NCBI RefSeq assembly: GCF_003144195.1
Contig: NW_020290064.1
Location: forward strand, 6,246 to 70,245
Source of the DNA: Ceraceosorus guamensis
Taxonomy: Eukaryota > Basidiomycota > Exobasidiomycetes > Ceraceosorales > Ceraceosoraceae
Direction: 5' to 3'
Length of the DNA stretch: 64,000 bases
A program made the position numbers and the translations under genes. Shown here piece after piece: positions 45,705 through 57,343 of this stretch (position 1 is the stretch's first letter; each line of letters opens with the position of its first letter). Below the pieces are notes generated by a model, which saw only the letters and a list, made by a program, of their open reading frames with translations, had not been told where the DNA came from and did not search any database.

Positions 45705-48507
45705 TTAGTGCTCCATCATGGCCGCAGCAGCAGCTTCCTCCTCCTCCTCATCCGCATCGAAAGTTCCCTCCGACTGTTCAGCTTCCACCTTGACTTTGCG
45801 ACCGTCAAACGGACCAGGAACGGTCGCTCCTGCCCATTGTGTCTGACCTTGATCTGCAGCTGCTCGCATGAGCTGTGTAGCGCGTCGAAGACAGGGATGG
45901 GAAAGAGGAGATGGTTGGCATGAGCACGAGTGCGGAGGAGCCATTCGAACGAGCAAGAGGAATGGGAAAGGGGAAGAAGTAAGGGAAAGGGGGGAAGGGG
46001 GGGGGGCACTCCACTTCTTTCGACTCTACTCACTTCGTCCATCGTATCGTCTTGAAACTGCGAGCGAACAACAGCGGCACAAATCGACAAAGGATGTGGG
46101 GAAAATCAGCACGATCCTATCCCCCGCACTCTTGCTGCCCTATTCACCATAACCAAAAGGGGACGCTCGACACTTGATCCAGCACGCTTGCAACTCACCT
46201 CGTCTTTCATCTGCGAAGCGTCCAGTACGCCTTTTTGCAACTTTGCTCTCCTCGCGTCTTCCCTAGCCACACTGTCATCCGCATCCATCTCCACATCCCG
46301 CTGCTGCCCGCCATCCTTTGCCAGCTCGAAGCTCCTCTCAAAGTATCTGTTCGGATGATTCGCGCTCTCTCCATTGCCCAAACCGTCTCCCTTTCTGACG
46401 CCCATTTTGGCGTGCGTGATCTCGAAAAGACGCGTGCAGCCGACGTGATAATGCTGAGCTTTCACTGCCGCAAGGATCTCGGATTGTTCGTTGGGCGTCA
46501 GACCGTAGTGGGCCGTCAGTGCGGCCGAAAGATGACCTTGCGAGTAGTGCCGGAAGGGACAACCGTGATTATCTTGTGGACCAGGTTGATCTTGGGTAAT
46601 GATGCGTACGCAGCTGCGCACAGAAGCGCGGAAGGTCGCAAGAGTCGGGAGAAAGGCAGGCAATCAGATGGAGGCCCACATCGTGTCTCGCTAACCTTGA
46701 GTTGGGGACGGACTGCTTACCTCTTTGCCGGGTAATTGACCCTCTTGCCTTCCAGTCCGTAACCGTGTCGAACATTGTACTTGTACTCCTTGTTGAACTG
46801 GTCATCCGTCTTGTTGCTGAAAGCCCTACGCCAAAAGACGAGCGCTTCTTCGATGGGTAATCCAAGGTCCTGAAGGCGGTAAGGCAGGGTCATCAAAGTC
46901 TGCCTCGTTAACAAAGTCGTGCATGATGAGCCAAGACCATCACGCACCTTGAGGAAGAGATTGTACTGCAATCGACCATAGTGTTTGAGGTGCTTGTCCC
47001 TCCTCAGATTCTCGTGCAGAGATCGCATGCACATCGGAGCATGTTTCCTCACAAGCGCATCAATGTGCGCAGCGGTGATGTGACCACCATCTTCGAGCTT
47101 GATGACAGAGTCCGAATAGTCGGACGTTACGCCCGCAATAAAGCCGAGGGAGAGGTGAGAGAGGACGGGAAGAAGTCTGTCGTCTTCGTCTAAACGCGGT
47201 AGAGCTCGAGCGGTGAGCTGCGAGCAAGGACGCCAAACGAAGGGAAGACAAGCTTGAGAGTCAGCGCGGAATGCCTTGTATTGATTACACTAGCTTCTAT
47301 GCTGCGCACCTCGAGATCCTTGGCTAGCCGAGTGGAAAACTCTGCAACGACCAGCGTGCCCTGCTCCTTAGCAGGCACCCAAGCCGTACCTCCCGAAAGG
47401 AACACGCGTCGCTTCTCCACCAAGTCGATGACTCGTGTCCAGTGAACCTGTCATCGAGGGCAAGTCAAGATGCGCGCCAATGATTTCAGATTATGGGGCC
47501 CTCAAGTACCTCCACCAAGACGCATCTCTGGATGGTCACTCACCTTGAAAAAGCTTTCTCTGTCATAGTTGAGCGTGAGCCATGGACTGGTGGCGAGCAG
47601 GGAAGCCTTGTTGGCCATCTTTTCCTCTTCCGTCACCTTCGAGACGTGCGAGCGCATACATATCAGTTCGTGCGCGCATCCAATCCAAACGAGGTAGTCT
47701 TCATCATCCACTCACCGAGACCCAATCAAAGTTCAAAGTCTTCAAGAACGCGTCCCTCTCGGCCGCATCGTCCGATTCAAACCGGATCCTGAACAAAGTC
47801 TGTTCCGCTTTCAAAAAGCGTCTCCTGAGCTCCTCCCTGGCCGCAACAAACGCGCAGGAGGAAAGGCCGAACATGGAGGATCAGCTTCTTGCGACCGGCA
47901 ATGCCTTGCTAGCAAGCATGCAGCTCGTATGGGCAGAACTCACGACCTGCAAAAAGCCAATCTGAGAACGAAGTGAGAGACGTGGTCCTTCATGCGCTCT
48001 TTGGTCAGGTCGATCCCACCGCTCATCCCAGCCGTCGTGGCGCTCAAAGGCAGATACTTTTTGCACATTGCCGAGATAGTCTCCTTCGTCTCTGCCCACG
48101 ACTTGTTTCGGGTGGAAGAGGATTCGATCTCTGCAAGCACTGTGGGTCGAAGAGCGCGCAAGGAGAAGGGCAAGTCGATGAGCATGCGATGTTCCCCATT
48201 CGGGACGAGCTCGAAGTTGAATCAGCTCAGAAGAGGGGAGGACATTCGTACGACTTGGTTCACCTTTTAATCTGTCGATGGCCCAAGTCTCGAATTGTTC
48301 AATGGTGATTTCGTGCGTTGGAGGCCGAATATAGAAGTTGAGGCGATGAGGATAAAGTCTAGGACCTTTGGTAGCATGTTGAGTCACGCCCATCCCTGAT
48401 CCCGAGCCCGAAGCCGAAGCGGCAGAGAGACCCATTCCTGCTTTTCTTGGTGTGCCATTGATCTGGCTCGCCCCATCAGCTCGAGAAGATTGAGCTGACC
48501 TGAACAT
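45705..48507 (-). CDS. PRI2: DNA primase large subunit
   Basis: Ten exons: 48507-48264, 48139-47944, 47836-47716, 47636-47544, 47447-47310, 47217-46948, 46869-46721, 46613-46199, 46057-46034, 45872-45705; 605 residues. It is the regulatory subunit of primase in the DNA polymerase alpha complex, carrying a 4Fe-4S domain. Matches run throughout: YPHRLNFYIRPP, EQFETWAIDRLKVLAEIE, KDHVSHFVLRLAFCRSEELRRRF, VIDLVEKRRVFL, HAPMCMRSLHENLR, HGCPFRHYSQ and VGCTRLFEITH. Candidate cluster cysteines lie in PMCM, HGCPF and VGCT, and another Cys (SCVRII) precedes HGCPF. The fourth ligand expected after HPNRYFE is not obvious. Exon 9 is only 24 bases. The C-terminus is acidic. Confidence 0.93.
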
Positions 48508-48793
48508 CTCGTAGATGAATCGAGTACCGCCGAACGAGGTATGAGAAAGGGGGGCAAGAGCGCGCGCGCTCGCTCTATCAAGTCAAGTTGTGCAGCGTGG
48601 TGCTGTGTATCTCTGAGCGTCGCCTTCTCCTCTCGTGCCGCCGGTGATTGTGGCTGAATGTGCGCCGCCAGAAAGGTCAAAGATTAGCAGGAAAGGTAGC
48701 AGCTCATCAAGGCTCGCATGCATATGGCGGATGTGTGGATGGATGGATGGTGTAGGCGCATCGAGTGTGACTCTGACGGCATCCTTGACCGCT

Positions 48794-48818
48794 NNNNNNN
48801 NNNNNNNNNNNNNNNNNN
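48794..48818. other. Assembly gap (25 N)
   Basis: Exactly 25 N bases abut a TC repeat, so the true length of the repeat is unknown. Confidence 1.

Positions 48819-48848
<30 letters not shown>
48819..48848. repeat. TC dinucleotide microsatellite
   Basis: Fifteen TC units directly after the N gap. Confidence 0.95.
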
Positions 48849-48852
<4 letters not shown>

Positions 48853-49504
48853 TCCTCCGCCTCTCCATGTCAACTCGGAAGCGATTCACGCTGTATAGGT
48901 GCACATGCACAGCCGCGTTCGCGCTTCATAACGCGTGCACGCGTCGCGACGCGCCTCCAACACTCACATCAACGACTTGTTTGGCGGCTCGATGACGCGG
49001 GCGCGTCACAGTGCGAGTGCGAGTCGCGTAGAGTGGCGGCTGTGTTCGCGCTTGCTACGCGCCCGCCATTAGCTTTCGCGCACATCTCCATTGGTATTCG
49101 ATGCTGATTATGCAGCGCTCAATCGTGAACTGTGATCATCAGTGATCGGTTTTGGTCGCGGACTAGACGATCCAGCTCAAGTCGACTTTGACACTCGCTC
49201 CGAAATGGGGTTCACGGCCATGCAACATCGAGGGCACACATGTAGCAGCTCGCTGAGAGATTGATGAGAATGGTGGTAGTACAAGGAAGAAGAGAACATC
49301 AGTGCAAAGAGCAGCGTCGAGTGCAAGGGATGATCTGGTCCCTCAAAAGGTCGGACTATTCAAGTGCTGGATGACGTGTTACATGCAGAATGGCCATCTT
49401 CCAAACACCACCGTAGAAGCGATCGCGCTCGGACGGCCCATCGAATGGCACAAGAGACCTCAGCCTTGTTCGCCCACCCGCATCCGGCGCGCGATCAAGC
49501 CTGA

Positions 49505-50520
49505 TCAAGCTTTCAGTTCCTGCTCTGCCAAACCTCTCAGACGTCTGACCAGATCCGTATGATCTTGCGCTTCGCTGGTCTGTTCCAACAGGGCCACTTG
49601 TAGAGCGTCGATGGAGCCGACGGCTTCAAGCAGCGATTTGCGCACACTTTCAGCTCGAGGGAGGGACACTGTAATCGTTGTGGGTGCAGCGATAGCGGAA
49701 GGGGCGAAATGCAGCGCAAGGAAAAGGCAAAGAATGAGCAACTCCGATGCGATTCGATACGCCGCAACTCAGATCCAGATGAAGAGCGGACGGCGCAGAC
49801 TCACGATCGACTTGATCTTTGTCCCTCTCTGCCCATTCTTCCTCTACCAATTGCCTCTTCTCTTCTTCCTTTGCCGCAAGCGTGCGGACGACGTTGGCTC
49901 TGGCTGCTAAAGCGTCTGCTCTTCTTTGCGGTACAGTCCTTCTCGCGTGGACCAGCTGAGCAGTCAAATCGTCCGATTCGGCCGCCAAGGACTGTACGCG
50001 CTGAGAAAGAACTTGATCGAATGGTGCCACCGCTGGGAGGGGGAAAATCGAAGACACTTCACGTTTGTCAGACAAATACTCAGAGGAGCAGGGGATGTAT
50101 GCAAGCACTCACGTGTCTTTTGACTTGCCAACTGAGAAAAGGTCAGACCGTTTGCAGTGATGTTCAGTTCTAGCCTTCTGCGCGCACTTGCAATCCACTA
50201 TCATCGGTGGCAGGGCAATGTGGGCGGAGTAGGTCAAGAGCACGACAGTGAGCTGTGCTGATACATGTATGCGCTTTGCTTGTTCGATGGAAAGCACACC
50301 AAAGCTTTGACCCATGCGATCAACTCACAATGTCGATGGCTTTTTGGCCGACTTCGATAGCTGATCTGCTCGAAGAAGACGAGGAGGACTTGCTTTTGGA
50401 AGCTTGATGTTCCCTCTCTACTCGATCTGATAGCATTTGCAAGGCGTGCGCACGGATATTGTCTAGTATACGATCCAGATCCGCTGCGCTGGATAGGTCT
50501 ACGCGCGGAAAGTCTGACAT
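49505..50520 (-). CDS. NSL1: Kinetochore protein Mis14/Nsl1-like
   Basis: Four exons: 50520-50329, 50131-50113, 50032-49805, 49668-49505; 200 residues. Nsl1/Mis14 is one of four subunits of the Mis12 (MIND) complex linking centromeric chromatin to Ndc80. The start RVDLSSAADLDRILDNIRAHALQML fits the Mis14 N-terminal pattern. After two small exons the chain reads VAPFDQVLSQRVQSLAAESDDLTAQLVHARRTVP (a family motif, here listed by its key PFD, RV, L and R residues), then a long charged coiled coil (AAKEEEKRQLVEEEWAERDK). Exon 2 is just 19 bases. Family assignment is by pattern and length; an unrelated coiled-coil protein cannot be ruled out. Confidence 0.75.
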
Positions 50521-51322
50521 GGCGATTGGCGATGTGCTTGCTGTGTGGGCGAGGGCGAGGGCGAGATCTGGATTGCGGACGGCTGAGTGGGATCTGCGAA
50601 TGGTCGATTGACAGCGTCAAGGGGGCAGAGTATGTGAGAAACTCACTTGCCGCAAGTAAGTAGATATCGAGAGCGGTAATGCGAATGCAGTCGAGAGTCA
50701 AGAGCTGTGAGTACCACGCCGATGGAGCAACTCCCCCGCCTGCTCTTCCTTGATTCACCATTTGTGGTTCTTGATTCAGATTCACGCGATTGCAAGAGTT
50801 ACAAGTCGAATTCAAATCAAAATGAGCGATTGAGCTATACGCACGTTTGACTTGACTCGAGCCTCTGAGGCGCGTGTGAAGGACACGTGACTCGCTTAGA
50901 CGCGTCGAGCGAGCGCGCGCCGGCGCGGTGTTGGTTGATGTAAAAGTACGCAAGTCTTGAATGACAGCCGCGCGCGGGTCGAAGGTTCATTGAGCCCGCG
51001 CACGTACGCAGCATGCAGCGCACCTGCTATTATCGTCATTCACATTGTGATTCTTATTATATACTCTCTGACTGTGTGCGCCAGACATTCACTTTGTCTC
51101 GTATCGACGGTTTGAGCAACATCACCCCTGCATGTAGTCACCTTCGAAGCGAACAACCAGCAACAGGCAGCTAGCTCATCAGCGACGCTTCTCGGTACGG
51201 TACTTTCGACCATCTCCAAAGCTCTGCACTGACGCCCCGCAGACAACCCGAGCAGATCATTCCATACCTTGATCCTGCTCCACACCACAGGCATCGCTGC
51301 AAGCTTGAGCAGCAGCATCGCG
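50521..51322. promoter_or_regulatory. Divergent promoter region, Nsl1 / kinesin-6
   Basis: Eight hundred bases shared by two genes of mitotic families transcribed away from each other. TTCTTGATTCAGATTCACG-type words lie at about 50770. I could not pick out a defined cell-cycle element. Confidence 0.45.
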
Positions 51323-54300
51323 ATGGCACCCACTCGCTCAGCCGCCACTCGCTCTCCCGCACCAGGAAGCGCGCCGAGCGGTATCCCAACCTCGATGCGT
51401 CGAGCACTAAAACCTTCCGAAGAACGTACGAGGCCAAGCGAGAGCGAGAGCAGCAGCAGCAGCAGCGCCAGCAATCGATCGTCCACCACTTCTCAAACAC
51501 CTCGACCCGCTCAACGATCCGGCTCTCAAATTCAAAGTCAGGTCAGAGGGATAGCAGGCTCTGCTGTACCTAGAGGTAGCGCGTTGGCAAACAAGACGAT
51601 GTGCTCCACATCGAGCGACAGTCCTTCTAGCGCTGCTGCTACGCGAAACACGGCCGCGAGGACGGGTCTGGCCAGTTGCACCACCACCACCACGCCGTCC
51701 GCTAGGAGGATGATGCAAAGCAACACTGGCCACTTGTCATCGGATACTTCGAGCTCTAGAGCTAAGCTTGCGAAAGATGAAAAGACCAGCGCGAATGCGG
51801 CCACGCCGAGAGCACCCAGCGCCAAGAAGACTGTAGCGACGAGCGCTGCTCGTTCCAGGATGGCAGCTGGCGTGATGGACGAAATGGATGAGACGGAGAA
51901 TGAGCCGGTGAAGGTGAGCAGAGCGGTGTATCATTGCTTTGATGGATCGGGTTGGAGTACTCTGGAGCATACACGACTTGGCATACATGCGTGCATGTAC
52001 GCATCCAGTCGCTCAAGGTCCATTTGCTGTGCAGCGTGCTGACCAAATCCTCATCTTTTAGGCATACCTGCGCATCCGTCCTCAAGCTCACCAAGGAAGT
52101 GGAAGTGGAGCACAAGCAGCTGCTCTGTACTTGGAACTTCTAAGCGAGACCGAGATTCTTGTCACTCCTCCTTCCAAGCGTGCCGGCGTGCTGACCGAAG
52201 ATGCGCACTACTACAAGTATCACAGAGTCTTTGCGCCCGAGCTTCAAGTGCCCAACCAGCCTCCCGTACCAGCTCTACCAGTGCTGGAGCAACAGGCAGA
52301 TTTCTTCAAAAAGACGACACTGCCTTTGGTCAAGTCTTTGCTCAGCGGATCTAGCGGTCTCATCTTTACGTACGGCGTGACGAATAGCGGCAAGAGCTAC
52401 ACTGTCCAGGGCGTACCTGGCGAAGGAGGCGCTGGGATCTTGCCCAGGACGGTGGATGTGATTTTCAACTCCATCGATGGATTGCAAAGCGAGAGTGACG
52501 TGAGTCCTAACCCCCCGTCGCTTTCCAATCGCCTCTCCCTTCTTGTTGAGCCGTTGATTGACGATTTCGCTATTACGCTGGCTCGTCTTTCATCGCCAGC
52601 TTCGACCAAAAGGTTATTCTGGCGTGGAGCGCATGGCAGCTTCGCCCACGGAGGATGCAGCGCAGGGCAACATGGGCAGCGGCATCAATCCCTACGCCTT
52701 CAGATCCTTTGCTCGCATGCTACAAAAAGCCGACAGCGCCTCTCAGCTCTTTCCAGCCGATGGTCTCGCGCAGTGGGAAAAGGAGAAGTGCAAGATCCAA
52801 GTGGACAGAAATTGGCGTTACAGCATCTGGGTGTCGTACGTAGAAATTTACAAGGAGAGGATCTTCGACTTGTTGGATGTCGACCCGACGGATCAGTCTG
52901 CTACGGGCGGGGCGACTACCGCGTCGGCTAGAATGTCGGCTCACGCTACGAATGCCGGACTGACGAGATCTGGAAGTCGTTTCGCTTCCAGCTTCAGCAT
53001 CAGCAATTTGGCGTCCGCCAGCTCTGGACACTTTTCGTCGGACGGAAGACGTCAGATAGCTTTCGATAGAGCTCCGCTCTCGTTGGTCAAGGATCCAGAG
53101 ACGGGCAACAAGTACGTGCATGGAGCGCGAGAGATACGAGTGAGGAACGCGGAAGAGGCTAGATCTTTGATTGTGCGAGGAGGACAGAATAGGGCCATGT
53201 TTGCCACCGCTACCAACTCGACCTCCAGTCGATCGCACGCCATATTTACGCTCCGCGTGGTCAGGGAACACGGAAGCATGAAGCAAGGCGATACGTCGGA
53301 CGTCACCACCGCAAGACTCAGTATCGTGGATCTAGCGGGAAGCGAGAGGCAGGCGAATAGCAAGACGGAACAACCTCAGTTGAAGGAAGCTGGTCAGATC
53401 AATCATGGACTGGTCTGCCTCGGTCAGTGCCTCAAGGCTCTGAGAAAGAACCAAGCGAGAGCGGCAGCTTCTGTGCAGGCTCTCAATCCCATCGCTTCTG
53501 CCCGCATGGAAGGTGATTCGACCACAAGCAACAGCAATGGGGATGCTGCCAGTGAAGCTCCAAAGAGAATAGCACGGAGAAGACCTTCCATCGTGCCTTT
53601 CAACCACTCCAAGTTGACAGAAGTCTTTTCCTCCTTTTTCACGGGAGATGGACAAGCGGTGATGATCCTAAATCTGAACCCTCATACGGAGTACAGAGAA
53701 AATCATCCGGTATTGGAGATGAGCGCTTGCGTGCAGGACGTATCTACTAGCGTACGCACCAATCCTCAATTGCTCGTCGTACATCCCAACATCGCAAGAC
53801 GCGCCGAGCTGTTCAGTCATTCTCAAAGCAATTTGGCAGGTGGCGATATGAGTCGGCTCAGCGCTTCACCAACGAAGAGAATGCTGCCTAGCAGCACTAC
53901 TGCCCTGTCCAACTTGGCAGGTGCGAGAAACAAGAAAATGTCAAATGCCAGCGTGGGCACTTCGACGTTGGCCCTCAGTAGAAAGGAAGCGTCGGCACAA
54001 GCTCAAACGCAGACGCAGACGCACGCACAGATTCGTAAGCAGCAGCCGAGCTCGCACCAGAACAAGGATTTGTACGACGATGAGGATGTGGAGATTACGA
54101 TTGTGGAAGGGCAAGGTGCAGAGGATGAGGATGAAGAAGGCGTAGATCCTTTTGTTGCAAAACTCAAGGAAAAGTACGAGGAGATGTACGATTTGGTAAG
54201 TGTGCGCTGCTCCATACCTCTAGATCCTCTGCTTCTCTCTTTCGCGCGCGAATGGACGACGCCGCTGGACTGACCCGAAGCACATGCCCTTTTGACCGCG

Positions 54301-55551
54301 AATTGCGAACAGCTGTGCGAAGCGGAAGAGCGCCTGGCTACCATCGAGAGCGATGTGCGAGCAGAGATGGCGGACGAGATGACGCGCAGACTGCAAGAGA
54401 TGGAGCTGGCCTACTCTCAGAGATTGTTGGCCGATGCCGAGGACAATGAGAACTTTGTCAATAGGAAAATCGACTTGCTCTTGAAGGCCAATCGCGGTGC
54501 TGGTGCGAGCGGCATTAGAAGCTCTAAGATGGCGCCTGCTGAAACGCCGGGAAGGAAGCAGGAAAGACGAGATGCGGAAGAAGTCGAGGCTACGCTCGCT
54601 GTGAGTGTTTCTTTGAAGTGCATCAAATGTGCTCCGCGTCTTTCTCCTGCTCACACAGCCAAAGCACCGTCGACCTTCTTTCGAATAGGCGCTGCAAGAG
54701 GAAGATTCGTTGGTCAGCCAAGATGAGGCGAGCGAGAGCGGAGCGGACAGTTCGAATAGCGCTTCTACGCTCTTGAAGCCTGGACCGGGAGCAAAGTTGA
54801 ACAAGCGATTGGCTCGTATGAGTTTGGACCGCGAGCAGGACAAGCAGGCCGATTACAGCTTGTTGAGCAGTGATAGCTTCGAAGGAGAAGATTCCCGCGA
54901 CGAGGAGCTGGACGAGAGCCGTGATGAGGAGGAGGAGGAGGAGGAGACCTTGGATGAGGATGAGGAAGACGAAGGCGGGGAGGGAGATTCTACTGAAGAG
55001 GAGGAGGAGGAGCAAGAAGAATTTTCGATCAACGAAACGACGGATGAGTCTTTTGATGCGACGCAAGAGTCTGTCGAGTCAGAGTCCTCGTTTGAAGAAG
55101 CACCGCGCGCTGCTCGAAAGAGTGCGAGTGCGAGTGCGAGTGCGAGTGCGAGTGCGAGTGCGGGAGCAAGAAAGAGCGGTAGAGCTGCTCCGGCTGCTCA
55201 TGAGGGCAAGACCAGAGCAGTGACGGTTAGGAACAGCGCCAAGAAGAGCGACGTGCCTTTCAGGGAGCAGAAACAAGTCTCTGCGGACGCGAGCATGAGC
55301 GACACGAGCCTTTTGATGGAAGAGCAAGCCAGTAAGGGCAAGAAGAAAAAGTGAGAAGCGAAATGCAGACTGGTCGAGATCGACGCGCTTGCTGACGTTG
55401 TTCGAAATATCTTTCTTTTGCGATCAGGAACTTGCGAAAGCAGGCGGCTCTCGATGAAGATGCGATGATCCAGCAGCTGGCTGATTCTAGCCTTGTAGAC
55501 GCCATGCAGCGCACAACCAGCAGCGGTCATGTCGCTCATCGTTTGCGCTGA
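51323..55551 (+). CDS. Kinesin-6 (MKLP/KIF20-like) motor
   Basis: Six exons: 51323-51913, 52062-52499, 52600-54195, 54313-54600, 54689-55350, 55428-55551; 1,232 residues. A disordered Ser/Thr/Ala-rich N-terminus of about 195 residues precedes the motor: AYLRIRP, YHRVFAPE, FTYGVTNSGKSYTVQG (P-loop), YVEIYKERIFDLLD, NSTSSRSHAIFTL (switch I), LSIVDLAGSER (switch II) and FNHSKLTEVFSSFF. A long insert between SDLRPKGYSGVER and YVEIYKE and the TYGVTNSGK wording point to kinesin-6, the central-spindle and cytokinesis class. After the motor come a coiled coil (exon 4), a Glu/Asp-rich block, a Ser-Ala run from a GAGTGC repeat at 55122-55163, and a Lys-rich tail. An upstream in-frame ATG exists at 51269. 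Confidence 0.9.
55122..55163 (+). repeat. GAGTGC hexanucleotide repeat in coding sequence
   Basis: About seven in-frame copies within kinesin exon 5 encode alternating Ser-Ala, so a length change by whole units keeps the frame. Confidence 0.9.
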
Positions 55552-55734
55552 GCAAAGCGCTCGCTACACGGTACGCCAAGCGTGGATGCTGTGTTCGAGC
55601 ACGCGATTTCCCCACGTATCAACCAAGATCCGAACAGCACGTTGCAATGAGACCCATTTGATGACACAAAGTCGAGTGCCTCGATGCACCTGCGTTACAG
55701 CGCTGAACGTGATCGTGTATAAGTGCGTGCGAGC

Positions 55735-56811
55735 TCAATTCCCGCCTACTTGCTCGTCCAAGAACTTCTTCCACTCTTCTGCACCAAAGGAGGACGAGCT
55801 GGCGCCAGAGTAGAGTAGAGCAGTGTCAGAGAAGATTCGTCCGCGACGTTCGATCAATTCGTCGCGACTTACATGGCAGGCTGAACGAGACCATCCCAGA
55901 CTACGATGCGTGCAGCAGCCCAGGCAGACGAATCAGCCATCGTCTCCCAGACCTTTCTTGAGCCTCTGCTCACTCACCAGCGGTGGGAGTAACGTGAATT
56001 CCATTTTGTCTCCCCATCTTGACGCACCACTTTACATCTCCAACCACTTGAGATCCCGCATTGCCTTCCTTCTCCACCCTGAGGAGATTCTTGATGGCTT
56101 GACCCAAGGGAACACCCTTCTCCGGAGCTTGCAGCAGAGGTCTGCCTTTGGTCACTTTGGGAGCTTCGCCGAGCGTTGAGATGACCAGCGAGGCGAGCTC
56201 TGCTCGGATCTGGATTTTGCCCACAGAGATGTCGAGTCAGAAGAAGATGATTGGCAAGTGGTAGGGAAGAATGAGGTGTGCGCTATACTGCGCTCTCAAA
56301 AGCTCACCTGATCAGCATTCTTGTTCTTCGCAGGTCCATCGAAATACTTTTCCTGCTCCTCGAACAGAGCCTTTGCAAAGACCCAAGCAGCATTCTCCTC
56401 GGCATTGCAAAGTTTTTGCCATTCCGCTTCGTACTCCGAACTTGTACCTCTTGGTTTGGCCAATCTGGCCACTGCAACTGCGGCTTCGGTGAGCAAAGGA
56501 CTGGTACTGTGCCATGGTTGAGGATAGGGACGTAGGAGAATGCGAACTTTGTTGTTGTATGCTCCAGAATTGCTGATCAGGGGCAAGAGGTGCTCATTCA
56601 CACCGGACAGTTGCTTCTTGCTGAAGGGGCACGTAAAGTCTTGAAGAGCCAATCCGAGCAAAATTGTGATTGTCAAGCTTGTGTCATGCATGCCTGTCTC
56701 GACATGAAGGTGCGACATCCGGCTCGCCTACTCACCCACGTACAACTCGAGACAGTGAGGTGCCTGGGGGTCCCCAATCGCCAGGGCTCGCAGTCCAGGT
56801 GGAAGAGCCAT
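55735..56811 (-). CDS. DsbA-fold thioredoxin-like protein
   Basis: Five exons: 56811-56736, 56639-56308, then from 56221 for exon 3, and two short last exons ending at the stop 55735-55737; roughly 235-240 residues. The N-terminus LALGDPQAPH-like (here LAIGDPQAPH) leads to LELYVDFTCPFSKKQ, with Cys-Pro-Phe-Ser in the place of a CxxC active site. It is followed by RILLRPYPQPWH, a helical insert with AWVFAKALFEEQEKYFD, and the cis-Pro region NGIHVTPTAVWDGL, as in DsbA/GST-kappa relatives. The single active-site cysteine argues against a disulphide oxidase and for a glutathione-type or other thiol role, which is inference. The C-terminal exon codes FGAEEWKKFLDEQ. Confidence 0.8.
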
Positions 56812-57343
56812 CGTTCAGCTTGCTGATTTGGCCTGTGTGCTCTGCAAAATGAAACAGGGATGCGATCTTCCGGTGTTGGAATTCGTTGCAGGATGTCGAG
56901 GTGGTGGGGATAGGATAACATATTTGGGTGCCGGGCAGCCCTGAGCAGCAGGCACAGCAAGATGGCAAGGTGAGTCGCGTCGCGGCAGGGCTCATGACGT
57001 GCTCCGTGCGTGAGCCGTCACGTACGCGGGTGGAGGTCGGAAGGCCAGCTCGTTCTCGATCATTCTAAACAGTAACACAGACCCCGAGCCTGGGCAAGAC
57101 TCAGAAGATTGTTGTGATTCACAACTGTCATGTTCACTTCGGGACTCTACACCCCTCATCGCGTGTCGCCCGATGCGCGTCCTTGCGATACGAGACTGTG
57201 AGAGGCTCGCGAAAGCGATTCGAGCGTGTGAAGAACGGCTAGACACGAGATGCAATAACAGAGACGACGAAATGATTGCATTGCTCTCAAGCCTAGTGCT
57301 ACGACATCTACCCTTTCTCTCGTGTCTCCGCCCTGTTGGCTGT
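56812..57343. other. Intergenic spacer
   Basis: 532 bases between two minus-strand genes: the Rpn1 3' end and the thioredoxin-like promoter. I see no gene. Confidence 0.5.

Larger units (their letters stand above)
48508..49504. other. Intergenic spacer with assembly gap
   Basis: Contains the PRI2 promoter, the 25-N gap and a TC run. No gene is supported. The stretch 48900-49080 is rich in CGCG words. Confidence 0.55.
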
